Source: Planctomycetota bacterium (GTDB lineage: Bacteria > Planctomycetota > Phycisphaerae > UBA1845). Taken from it: a stretch of 33,417 nt of DNA. The stretch spans positions 1 through 33,417 of the forward strand of contig JAUXGE010000006.1 in assembly GCA_030622435.1 (NCBI GenBank). Direction: 5' to 3'. A program made the position numbers and the translations under genes. The notes under the pieces are model-generated. The model saw only the letters and a list, made by a program, of their open reading frames with translations. It did no database searches and had not been told where the DNA came from. This document shows positions 8,451 through 17,331 of this stretch, in pieces (the stretch's first letter is position 1; each line of letters begins with the position of its first letter).

Positions 8451-10295
8451 TCAATCCAAATCGAACTTAGCCAGATGGGCGTCCACCTCGTGCTGCTTCG
8501 CCTGAGGTTGCTCCTGCTTGTGGAGGACGAAGTTCTCTAGCACGAGGACGTCCATGTTGGTCACCATGAAACAACGGTACGCATCCTGCGGCGTGCAGAC
8601 GATGGGCTCACCACGGATGTTGAAACTCGTGTTGACGATCACGGGGCAGCCGGTTTTTTCCTTGAACCTTTTGAGCAGGTGATAGAATCGGCCGTGCCGC
8701 TCAGGATCGACGGTCTGCACGCGCGCCGAGTAGTCGACGTGAGTGATGGCCGGAACGGTCGAGCGAACAACTTTCAACAGGCGGTCCACTCCGGCAAGCC
8801 CATCGGTCTGCCCATCCAACGGCAGGTGTTTTTCCTTCCGGACATCGGCGACGAGCAGCATGTAGGGACTGTCCTGGTTGGGCTTCATATCGAACCATTC
8901 GTGCACGTCCTCGCGCAGGACGCATGGGGCGAACGGCCGGAACGATTCGCGGAACTTGATCTTCAAGTTCATCACTGACTGCATCTTGATGCTGCGAGCA
9001 TCGCCGAGGATGGAGCGCGCTCCCAGGGCACGAGGTCCGAACTCCATTCTGCCCATGAAGTGCCCGATGATTTTCTCGGATGCGATTTCCTCTGCCACTG
9101 CCTCGACGAGGTCATTCTCGTCTTCGTGGTAGTGGTAGATCGCCCCGATATTATCGAGTGTCGTGCGAATCTCGTCGTGCGAGAAGCACGGGCCGAGAAA
9201 CGACGCGTGTTGAAGATCGTTCACGTTATCGACGTCGCGCGGCTCGTCGAGAAGCTGGTGCCATACGAACAACGCCGCGCCGAGCGCTCCTCCGGCGTCA
9301 CCGGCGGCAGGCTGAATCCAGAAGTTCTCGAATCCCCCCTCCCGCAGGATACGGCCGTTGCCCACGCAGTTGAGCGCAACGCCGCCGGCGAGGACCAGGT
9401 TACTCATACCCGTCTGCTCTCTGACATGGCGGGCGGATCGCAGCATGATCTCCTCGGTGACGACCTGGATCGATGCCGCGATGTCCATCTCGCGCTGGCT
9501 CAGGGGTGACTCCGGTCTGCGCGGCGGCCCTTGGAACAGCCCGTTCATCTTCGGGCCGGTCATGGTCAGCCCCTGGCAATAGTTGAAGTAGCTCATGTCC
9601 ATCCGGAACGAGCCGTCTTCCTTCAGGTCGATCAACTTGTCCAGGATGACATCCTTGTAGCGCGGCTCGCCGTAGGGGGCGAGCCCCATGAGTTTGTACT
9701 CGCCGGAGTTGACCCTGAAGCCGGTGAAGTAGGTGAAGGCCGAGTAGAGCAGACCCAGCGAATGGGGGAAACGCAGCTCGTGAGTCAGTTCAATCCGGTT
9801 GCCTCGTCCGACGCCAAAGGTGGCCGTCGCCCATTCACCGACACCGTCGAGTGTGAGGATGGCCGCCTCCTGAAAGGGAGAGGGGAAGAAGGCACTGGCG
9901 GCGTGCGATTCGTGGTGATCGGTGAAGACGTAACGCCCCTTGTACTGACGGTTCAAGCCGCGGTCGATCTCTCGTGGTAGATGGAGTTTTTGGCGCATCC
10001 AGAGGGGGATGCCCATTATGAAGGAGCGGAGCCCGACCGGCGCATAGGCCAGGTAGGTCTCTATAAGTCGCTCGAACTTCAGAAGAGGTTTGTCATAGAA
10101 AGCCACGAAGTCGAGGTCGGCCGGCGTGACGTCCGCCTCCTGGAGGCAGTAGTCGATCGCGTGCTGGGGAAACCGGAAGTCGTGCTTCTTGCGCGAGAAG
10201 CGTTCTTCCTGAGCGGCCGCGATGATCTCGCCGTCACGGATCAACGCCGCGGCGCTGTCATGGTAGAACGCGGATATTCCCAGGATGTACATCAA
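8451..10295 (-). CDS. Carbamoyltransferase (NodU/CmcH/SxtI family)
   Basis: 'MYILGISAFYHDSAAALIRDGEIIAAAQEERFSRKKHD', 'FTDHHESHAASAFFPSPF', 'LAGGVALNCVGNGRIL', 'GRMEFGPRALGARSILGDARS' are hallmark motifs. Confidence 0.95.
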   Translation of the reverse strand: MMYILGISAFYHDSAAALIRDGEIIAAAQEERFSRKKHDFRFPQHAIDYCLQEADVTPADLDFVAFYDKPLLKFERLIETYLAYAPVGLRSFIMGIPLWMRQKLHLPREIDRGLNRQYKGRYVFTDHHESHAASAFFPSPFQEAAILTLDGVGEWATATFGVGRGNRIELTHELRFPHSLGLLYSAFTYFTGFRVNSGEYKLMGLAPYGEPRYKDVILDKLIDLKEDGSFRMDMSYFNYCQGLTMTGPKMNGLFQGPPRRPESPLSQREMDIAASIQVVTEEIMLRSARHVREQTGMSNLVLAGGVALNCVGNGRILREGGFENFWIQPAAGDAGGALGAALFVWHQLLDEPRDVDNVNDLQHASFLGPCFSHDEIRTTLDNIGAIYHYHEDENDLVEAVAEEIASEKIIGHFMGRMEFGPRALGARSILGDARSIKMQSVMNLKIKFRESFRPFAPCVLREDVHEWFDMKPNQDSPYMLLVADVRKEKHLPLDGQTDGLAGVDRLLKVVRSTVPAITHVDYSARVQTVDPERHGRFYHLLKRFKEKTGCPVIVNTSFNIRGEPIVCTPQDAYRCFMVTNMDVLVLENFVLHKQEQPQAKQHEVDAHLAKFDLD

Positions 10296-10640
10296 TCGGC
10301 TCCCTCACTGAATCCGCCTGGCCACATTCGTCGGGCCGGCGGAGATAAACCCCGGCAATCGTCGGTGGATGGCCGCGTGTCGGAGATGCTGCACTTGCCG
10401 GTTCGACCACCGGGACGAGATCAGACAACACAACCCCAGTCATCGTAATGCTCCGCCGGAAGTCCGGCAACCGATACGCCGTCTCCAACAGCCTGACGGT
10501 GCTTGGAAACGCCCCTACGAGCACGTCCAACCGCGCACCGTCTCGAACGACCGAACAACCGCACGACCACAAACCCTGGCAATCACGGGACAGTCCAATC
10601 ACCCGGTCATTCGGGATTGCGGTCGTCCCGGTTCTGCCCA

Positions 10641-11687
10641 TTATTCCTCATCGGCCGATCGAGACGGCCGACGTGTGACAAGGTGTGCCATAATGCAACG
10701 AAGATCGTCCTCGGACTTGTCCCGAAACGGACGGGACAGACGGTGTCGCACGTAGGGCAATGCCGGAAGCAGCGACTCGCCTACGACCTCGACCTTCAGC
10801 CCGGCCGCCTCTGCCGCCGCCACATGATCCGAGCGTCGAAGACGGGTCTCGGCCCCAGGATGCCTGCACGACATAAGTGACCAAAGCCAGCGCGGATGGC
10901 GCAGGTGCAGCAGCTCACATCCGCTGGAGAGTCCCTGCGATGTCAGGTCGATATGATGGCTGGCGGCGGCTCCGGGTTTGAGGCAGCGGTGGATGCCCCG
11001 GTGCAGGTCGCGTAGAGAGTCCACATACTGCAGGACCGTGTGGGAGTAGACGCCGTCCAGTTCTCCGTCCGGGATCGGCGCCAGAGAGCAGTCATAGGGT
11101 GCTATGTACTCGAGGTCTCTCAATCCGGTCTGTTCGAGCCGCCTCGCACGAGCTTCGATTACATCGGCTTCGGGTAGCTGAAGCCGCTCGTCGCCCTCCA
11201 TGGCGGAACGGACGGTGCGGATCAAGCCGGGCGTATCATCCCTCCACTGCTCATAGGGGATGATGTCGAACGCGTAGACTCTCCTGGCTCCCAGAAGTAG
11301 AAGGGCCACGAGCGTTCCGACGTTGGTGCCCGGACCCAGCTCGGCATAGACTCGACCCTCGACCTTCCGATCGGGCGCGATGTGCGACAGGTGCCAGTTG
11401 AGGACGCCAAGAGAGTAGGAGGCGTCGGCTCGTCCGAGCTTGGGTGCATGCCGCCGGATCAGCCAGCCTCGAACGCCCGGCGCGGCGTAGGCAGCGTTGA
11501 GCAGACAGCGGGCCACGACGTAAGCCGGCTCTATCTTTGACACACTGGACATCAATCCGGGCACTGAGGATCTCCCACGAACGAAACCGATCCTCAAGCC
11601 TCGACGAGGTGCTCTCGGTCGGACGACATTATCTTCATTCAGGCACTGCTGACACAACAGTGGCACACGGAATGCACTCATCTCCAC
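10641..11687 (-). CDS. Class I SAM-dependent methyltransferase-like protein
   Basis: 'VYAELGPGTNVGTLVALLLLGARRVYAFDI' motif I; 'GELDGVYSHTVLQYVDSLRDLHRGIHRCLKPGAAASHHIDL' typical of Methyltransf_11/25. Likely start at internal ATG ~11552. Confidence 0.75.
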   Translation of the reverse strand: MEMSAFRVPLLCQQCLNEDNVVRPRAPRRGLRIGFVRGRSSVPGLMSSVSKIEPAYVVARCLLNAAYAAPGVRGWLIRRHAPKLGRADASYSLGVLNWHLSHIAPDRKVEGRVYAELGPGTNVGTLVALLLLGARRVYAFDIIPYEQWRDDTPGLIRTVRSAMEGDERLQLPEADVIEARARRLEQTGLRDLEYIAPYDCSLAPIPDGELDGVYSHTVLQYVDSLRDLHRGIHRCLKPGAAASHHIDLTSQGLSSGCELLHLRHPRWLWSLMSCRHPGAETRLRRSDHVAAAEAAGLKVEVVGESLLPALPYVRHRLSRPFRDKSEDDLRCIMAHLVTRRPSRSADEE

Positions 11688-11756
11688 GGATACCGGGGAA
11701 CGGGCGCGCGCCGCGGACGCGACGGCGGCTCATGGTCCCCGTGGGCAAGGTCGATC

Positions 11757-14567
11757 TCATGGTGCGGCACCGTTGACGTCGGGAATCCGCTGGTCCACGT
11801 AGATGGCCTTCCCTCTGGGGCCGGTACGGATGGACGAGCATCGCTCAATGCGCAGTTCGAGTCTGGTGTCGAGCTTTGCCCTGAGGTTGGCCAGAATCCG
11901 CTGCTCCATCTCGGGTTTGAATCCGTCCACGGGATCGATCCGGAGAATCGCGCGGCCGGGCGTGTCCTGGTAGAACTGGAACTGCCGGACGAACTCGAAT
12001 GTAGAGTCGTGCATATTGACTGCGACCCATGGGATCATCGATCCGTCTGCCGCAACGAGCACCTCCTGCGTGCGGTGGCTCCTGATGTCCGTCATACAGA
12101 CGTGGTTCCTGCCGCAGGCCTCGCAGGCATCGGCAACGTACGTGGCGTAGTCGCCGGTGCGGTAGCGAATGAATGGAACGACGGTGTTGGTGAAACCCGT
12201 GCCGACGATCTCGCCGCGTTGCCCGGGCTCCGTGACGGGATGTCCCTCGTCAGCGAGCAATTCGAAGAAGCCATAGGTGGGCCAGACGTGATAGTCCGTC
12301 GTGTGTTCACACTCGGCGGCCATGACGACCTTCTCGGTCTGTCCATAGCAGGAGAAGTAACGGCATCCGAGGGTTTCCTCCACGAACCGGCGTTGCTCCG
12401 GGTAGACGACCTCGGATTCGGCAATCACGCCTTGGACACCGGTGAGCGCTTGCCCGTTCATTCGGCGCAGGAATCGAGCCAACGCAGCCACGGAAGACGG
12501 ATAGACATGGAGGAAACACGGAGCCACACTGCGGACGCATTCGATGCATGACTGCATGTGCTCGTCGTTCAAGTGTAAGGCGCTGAAGTGGTGATGCCGC
12601 AGCAGCGGATCGAACTCGTAGCGCCGCCCTTGACGGTCCAGTCGAATCACGCGCCCGCGCAGGACCACCAGCGGCTGATCGAGGTCATAGCCGACCCGTT
12701 CCCAGCTCGCAATCAGGTGTGCGTACTCTCCTGTCGAGCGATCACTGTTGATGTAGAAGTGGAGCGGTTTCCCGTTGGTACCGGCTGTGGAAACGACATC
12801 CATCATCGAGGTGGGCCACCGAGTCGTACTCATTGCATCCAGGTGGTCTCGGACGGTTTCAGCTCGGATCGTAGGCAGTGCGGCGACGTCGGAGAGTGCT
12901 CGCAGGTCGCCCGGCTCGAACCCGCAGGCGCAAAACACGCGGCGATAGTAAGGTGAGCGTTCGTAGGCGATCGTGATCACCCGCCGAAGTTCTTGCATCT
13001 GATAAGCCGCGGTCTCGTCCTTGCTCCAACGCTCCGCCGATCGAAGGAACCCGTGTTTCCGGCGGAATCGTCCGCCCAGCCACACCCGCGGCGGCACCAG
13101 TGACAACACCCTGGCGGGTTTTCGATTGGTGATGTGGTTGGACAGTCTCCAAAGGTGGTGGCGGGAGGAAACGCGATCCAGGAAGCGGCGATCTGAAAGG
13201 CTCTGTCGGTCGGGCATCTCGCCGAACCCCAACCGGTCAAGGATGTCCATCCAGCGATGCCGGGTCGCCTCGACAGAGTGGCGGAGTGCGGATTCTCGGG
13301 AGGCGTGAGCGAAGCGTCGGTACAGAGTCTGATCCGTGAGGAGTTCGGTGATTCGGGCTGCAAACTGATCAACGGCCCGCGGTGGCGGTCGGAAGCCATT
13401 GACGCCGTCGCATACGAGATCGCCCAGATCACCGACGTCGGACACTACGGACGGTAGTCCGGTCATCGCCGCTTCCATGACGGCGAGGGACAGGCCTTCC
13501 GAATCGGAGGTCAGGACGAAGAGGCGTGCGTCGGCCAGCCAGCGTTCGACGTTCCTCTGTCGTCCGGCGAAGGTCACGCGGTCGGCGATTCCGAGTCTTT
13601 GCGCTTGCTCCTTCAGCGATGCAAGTTCCTCTCCATCACCGACGATCAGGGCGGTTACGGTCGGAACTGTATCCGCCACCTTGCGGACGACCTCGAGGAA
13701 GATGTCCAGGCGTTTGACCGGCGCGATGCGTGATACGGTGATCAGATCGTAAGTGGGCGTCCGGTCGGCCGGTGCGTGCTTCGTCGAATCGATACCGCCG
13801 GACATCACTTCCACGGGACAGCGTGCGCCGCGATCGAGCAGGAAAGTCCGCGCCCCGGTACCCATAGTGAGAATGAGATCGAACCGTCTGACAGCCCGCA
13901 GAAGCTTGCGTTCGAGGGACATGTCGTCTCGATCGATCATGGTGAACAGACGGTTGCCTCCGTGCACACCCCCCCGAACGACTTCGGCCCATCCACCGAC
14001 GCAGAAGTACATTGACTTGGCGCCGACCAGTGACGCCGTCAAGAGGGCCAGCAGACCGTTGACGAGCAAGTGGAATCCCCCAACGACATCGGCGCGCCGT
14101 CGGATGGCCGTAATTACGAACAGGAAAGAACGAGCCGGTACACGGCGAATAAGCCGCTGGAGCCACCGCGGTGGGCAGGTATACGTCACGTTCTCCATGG
14201 GTACGAACGGGCGATCGGAAACGACCCAAACGTGCTCACAGTACGGTGACGCCGCGAGTGGCCGAACGTGCGCCTCGAGCCAGCTATCAGCGAAGAAAGT
14301 CCCGGTCAGAACGATCCGGGCGCGACGCTCGACTGGCTTTCCGGCACGGGAACGGCCGACGAATCTTCTCAGAAACGCAGTAGCCGCGTGGAAGCAACCG
14401 ACGATCGTGTGGCAGACGATCCGGGCAATAACGCGTGAGGGCAGACTCCGGCCGCGCGCCTCGAAAAGGCGTTCGTAGTGAACGTGACGGTCTGACTGCG
14501 GCGAGGAGGGCGTCGGCTTCGTCGCGTCGTCGCTCGGTCGTGTTGTGGTCTCTGTTGCTGGAACCAT
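11757..14567 (-). CDS. Bifunctional fusion: GT4-family glycosyltransferase (N-term) + PaaK/CapK-like adenylate-forming domain (C-term)
   Basis: 936-aa ORF. N-half 'LITVSRIAPVKRLDIFLEVVRKV...IVGDGEELASLKEQAQRLGIADRVTFAGRQRNVERWLADARLFVLTSDSEGLSLAVMEAAMTGLPSVVSDVGD' (GT-B). C-half 'ITIAYERSPYYRRVFCACGFEPGDLRALSDVAALPTI...VVSTAGTNGKPLHFYINSD...RYFSCYGQTEKVVMAAEC...RYRTGDYA' (PaaK/CapK). Confidence 0.85.
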   Translation of the reverse strand: MVPATETTTRPSDDATKPTPSSPQSDRHVHYERLFEARGRSLPSRVIARIVCHTIVGCFHAATAFLRRFVGRSRAGKPVERRARIVLTGTFFADSWLEAHVRPLAASPYCEHVWVVSDRPFVPMENVTYTCPPRWLQRLIRRVPARSFLFVITAIRRRADVVGGFHLLVNGLLALLTASLVGAKSMYFCVGGWAEVVRGGVHGGNRLFTMIDRDDMSLERKLLRAVRRFDLILTMGTGARTFLLDRGARCPVEVMSGGIDSTKHAPADRTPTYDLITVSRIAPVKRLDIFLEVVRKVADTVPTVTALIVGDGEELASLKEQAQRLGIADRVTFAGRQRNVERWLADARLFVLTSDSEGLSLAVMEAAMTGLPSVVSDVGDLGDLVCDGVNGFRPPPRAVDQFAARITELLTDQTLYRRFAHASRESALRHSVEATRHRWMDILDRLGFGEMPDRQSLSDRRFLDRVSSRHHLWRLSNHITNRKPARVLSLVPPRVWLGGRFRRKHGFLRSAERWSKDETAAYQMQELRRVITIAYERSPYYRRVFCACGFEPGDLRALSDVAALPTIRAETVRDHLDAMSTTRWPTSMMDVVSTAGTNGKPLHFYINSDRSTGEYAHLIASWERVGYDLDQPLVVLRGRVIRLDRQGRRYEFDPLLRHHHFSALHLNDEHMQSCIECVRSVAPCFLHVYPSSVAALARFLRRMNGQALTGVQGVIAESEVVYPEQRRFVEETLGCRYFSCYGQTEKVVMAAECEHTTDYHVWPTYGFFELLADEGHPVTEPGQRGEIVGTGFTNTVVPFIRYRTGDYATYVADACEACGRNHVCMTDIRSHRTQEVLVAADGSMIPWVAVNMHDSTFEFVRQFQFYQDTPGRAILRIDPVDGFKPEMEQRILANLRAKLDTRLELRIERCSSIRTGPRGKAIYVDQRIPDVNGAAP

Positions 14568-14574
14568 TATTGAC

Positions 14575-16074
14575 TTACCCGGGAACGTCCGCCGGCTCGG
14601 ACTGACACTCGATGTGCCCCTTCCACCCGAAGTGCGGCTCGAATGCCTGTATCGGCTCGGTCAGATTAACCAAGGGTCCATTCAAGGAATCGTCGTTTGA
14701 CTCGAGACAGACGTCATCGAATCCAAACGGTGCGAGCGGCAGCGGGTGCGGCTCGAGAGCCTTATGCAGCATGGGAATCAGGTGGTGGTCGAAGCCCATC
14801 AGTTGCGCGCATGCCAAATCGACCGCTACCGGATTGAAACCTGCCAGGATCAGATCCGTGGGTTTGGGTGTCGGATCGAGCGGGCCGTTTCCCTGACCGG
14901 CTACGACTGCATCCACCAGGTTGAACACCCTGCGTACGGGGCGGTCGTGAAGGCATCCGTCCCCATCCGCGTAGAGCAGAATGCGGTTCAAGTCCAGGAC
15001 CATGCGCCAGGTGGTGTCATTACCGTACCAGTTGCCGGACCGGACGGTTCCGGAGTTCGTATCGCCGAAGATTCGCTTGCCCGCGGCTTTCAGCGGACCG
15101 GCCACCCTCGATCGCCACGGACCGAGCCACGGGAATACCCGTTTGAACCCGGCCGCGGTCGTACGTTCTATGCGTCGTTTGAGGCGATCGTCGGCGAACT
15201 GGTCGCCACCCTGGGAGGGTGTTCCCTCGCGATGGTGAGGAAGCCAGTTCTTGTTTCCATTAATTCCGACGAGATTTTTCATGCATGCGGTGAGCCCGAC
15301 CTTCTTGTGCGTCTTGAGCTTGGGAAGGTTCACGACACAGTCGGCCTGAAGAACGGTCCCGGCTATCAGGTATTCGTGAACGCTATCATGGTGGTGTCGG
15401 TGCAACTCACGGACGTCGTATTCGGTACCGTAGAGCAGGTGACAGAGGCCGGCGATGTCGGCAAAAGCTGATCGATCGCCCAGGTCCACCTTGACGTAGC
15501 CCTGAGGATCGCCCGGCTGAGTTTCATGTCCGACGATTACCCCGTCGATCTTCCGGGCACGCTCGGGTCGAAGGTCGTATATTTCAACATCGAAGTCGGC
15601 GTGATGGCGGTAGAACGACCGGATCTCGTCGAGTCCGGTCATGCGTCGAATCGCGTCGAAGTCGGCGTCATTCTGCGGGGCGTCGGTGATGATAATCCGC
15701 CCCCGGCCTTGGAGAGCTCGGTAAGTGTAGTCGACGGCCGCACGGATGACGGATCCGTGCGTGATGAGGCAGTCGTCATCGCCATCATGCGTTTCCCGGA
15801 ACTCCCGAACGAAGTTCGGCTTGAGAACCACAGCGTCGCCCGGCCGGATGACGTCGCCCAGGGGATTCCAGGAAGGCGTGTCGATACCTGTCCTATCCAT
15901 TCCCAGCAAACACATGGCGAGGCGCACGCCGTTGTATCCAGCGTTGGGAATGTCGGATCCGGCGACTGCCTTATCCCGAAAGGGATATTCCACGGGCGCT
16001 TCGAACGGGGTATACGGCGGCACGTCATGATAGCCATCTGACACACGCGCGACACTGACAGTCGTGTCGTTCAT
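14575..16074 (-). CDS. DUF362 domain-containing protein
   Basis: 'GDAVVLKPNFVREF...GRIIITDAPQNDADFDAI...ADCVVNLPKLKTHKKVGLTACMKNLVGINGNKNWLPHHREG' are DUF362 landmarks. ATGA overlap with the upstream gene. Confidence 0.85.
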   Translation of the reverse strand: MNDTTVSVARVSDGYHDVPPYTPFEAPVEYPFRDKAVAGSDIPNAGYNGVRLAMCLLGMDRTGIDTPSWNPLGDVIRPGDAVVLKPNFVREFRETHDGDDDCLITHGSVIRAAVDYTYRALQGRGRIIITDAPQNDADFDAIRRMTGLDEIRSFYRHHADFDVEIYDLRPERARKIDGVIVGHETQPGDPQGYVKVDLGDRSAFADIAGLCHLLYGTEYDVRELHRHHHDSVHEYLIAGTVLQADCVVNLPKLKTHKKVGLTACMKNLVGINGNKNWLPHHREGTPSQGGDQFADDRLKRRIERTTAAGFKRVFPWLGPWRSRVAGPLKAAGKRIFGDTNSGTVRSGNWYGNDTTWRMVLDLNRILLYADGDGCLHDRPVRRVFNLVDAVVAGQGNGPLDPTPKPTDLILAGFNPVAVDLACAQLMGFDHHLIPMLHKALEPHPLPLAPFGFDDVCLESNDDSLNGPLVNLTEPIQAFEPHFGWKGHIECQSEPADVPG

Positions 16075-17309
16075 GATTCTACCCGCACATCCGGGAAAGC
16101 GAGCCTGTCGATCGGAATCATCACACTGCGCCGGCCGGTGTGATCTCGTGGGTTTGCCTGAAGCTCCTGGACCTCTTCACCGTTTACGGTCAACCGGCAG
16201 TGTGGCTCGTCCGGTACATGGAAAGTCAAACCGGCAAGGTCGCGCGCGGTGTCAACATCTCCTGTGAGCCCGTCGCCGGTGTCGAAGGTAACGTGGATCG
16301 CGGTCATGTCGTCCTCGCTGGCAGCATGCCAGGTTACCCGGTCTCTGAGCGTGATGTATCGCAGGAGGCGATGCGTCGTCAGCACGAGGATGAGTCCTTC
16401 GTCGTACATTCGGGCCAGGCGGCGAAATGCCTCGACACCTGATTCGTCAAAGGGCTTCTCCTCTCGCCCGATCTTTCCGAGATGTGTGTACAAAACACAG
16501 ACGGCCTCGCGGTGAACGAGCCGGTCGAGTATGGAGCCCGTGAGCACCTGACTTATGGCGCGGCCGGTTTCGCATGAGCTCACCCCGCCCCAGTGGGGAT
16601 TGCATCGCTGAAACTCGTAGATCTCCCGCCCGTCGCGCAGGGAGGATCGTCGAAGCAGACGGTTGGGGCCGTGCATGGCGTACTTGTCGTAAGGCCGCCG
16701 TCCCTGTCCCCGACGCCCCAGAACATGCTTGGCGGTCTCCTTGGCAACGGTTTTCATCGAGGCGACGGGATGCCGCCCCGTCCACAGGCCGCCCGGGCTG
16801 AATGGCGCGTCCTGCCCTATGACACTCGTAACCCGGCCTCGCCATACGTATCGGACACCGAAGTCGGATGTCAGATCGGAGTGGTAGGCATCGGAGCCGG
16901 GCAGGTCGCCTCGACCGTGCATGATGTCGGGACCGAAGTTCGTGGGGGCCCTTCCGTGGTCAATCCACACGCTGATTCGAGCGTCGTGACGCTCGAGGTC
17001 GTCAAGCGCCCGCGCGGCGTGATTTCGTGTGGTGGCCAGATCGCCGTATGAGTGCAGACAGTCGATGTGTCCGCTTCGAATCAACGTTCGCACCATGTCC
17101 CGGCCGGCGTCGTCCGTGTTCCAATAGGCGAACTGGTCGGGTGGCATGTCGAAATAGATGGTGTTCCCGACTTCAAGTCCGACGCCGAACCCCATCGACG
17201 TGCTCTCGTTCGTGTTGAGGAAACGCATGATCTCCAAGTAGACATCCCGGTCCGGGGTCTCGTCAAGATCGCTGCAGATCGCGACCATGGCCCGGTAGGG
17301 ATACGGCAT
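16071..17309 (-). CDS. NodB-like/polysaccharide deacetylase-like protein (putative)
   Basis: 'YRAMVAICSDLDETPDRDVYLEIMRFLN' and 'LIRSGHIDCLHSYGD', 'WIDHGRA' resemble carbohydrate esterase 4-like folds. ORF opens at 17552 inside the upstream GT gene; ATG at 17309 is the more plausible start. Confidence 0.55.
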   Translation of the reverse strand: MPYPYRAMVAICSDLDETPDRDVYLEIMRFLNTNESTSMGFGVGLEVGNTIYFDMPPDQFAYWNTDDAGRDMVRTLIRSGHIDCLHSYGDLATTRNHAARALDDLERHDARISVWIDHGRAPTNFGPDIMHGRGDLPGSDAYHSDLTSDFGVRYVWRGRVTSVIGQDAPFSPGGLWTGRHPVASMKTVAKETAKHVLGRRGQGRRPYDKYAMHGPNRLLRRSSLRDGREIYEFQRCNPHWGGVSSCETGRAISQVLTGSILDRLVHREAVCVLYTHLGKIGREEKPFDESGVEAFRRLARMYDEGLILVLTTHRLLRYITLRDRVTWHAASEDDMTAIHVTFDTGDGLTGDVDTARDLAGLTFHVPDEPHCRLTVNGEEVQELQANPRDHTGRRSVMIPIDRLAFPDVRVES

Positions 17310-17331
17310 CGGGCGGAGGCTCACATCGGGC

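Noticed and set aside
10455-10468. GCCGGA-AG-TCCGGC palindrome upstream of the carbamoyltransferase gene
   Set aside because: Only 6-bp GC arms, expected frequently in GC-rich DNA.
10682-10700. Shared string TGTGCCATNATGCAACGA at ~10685 and ~23743
   Set aside because: Both copies lie inside unrelated CDSs (encode RCIMAH); short match likely chance.
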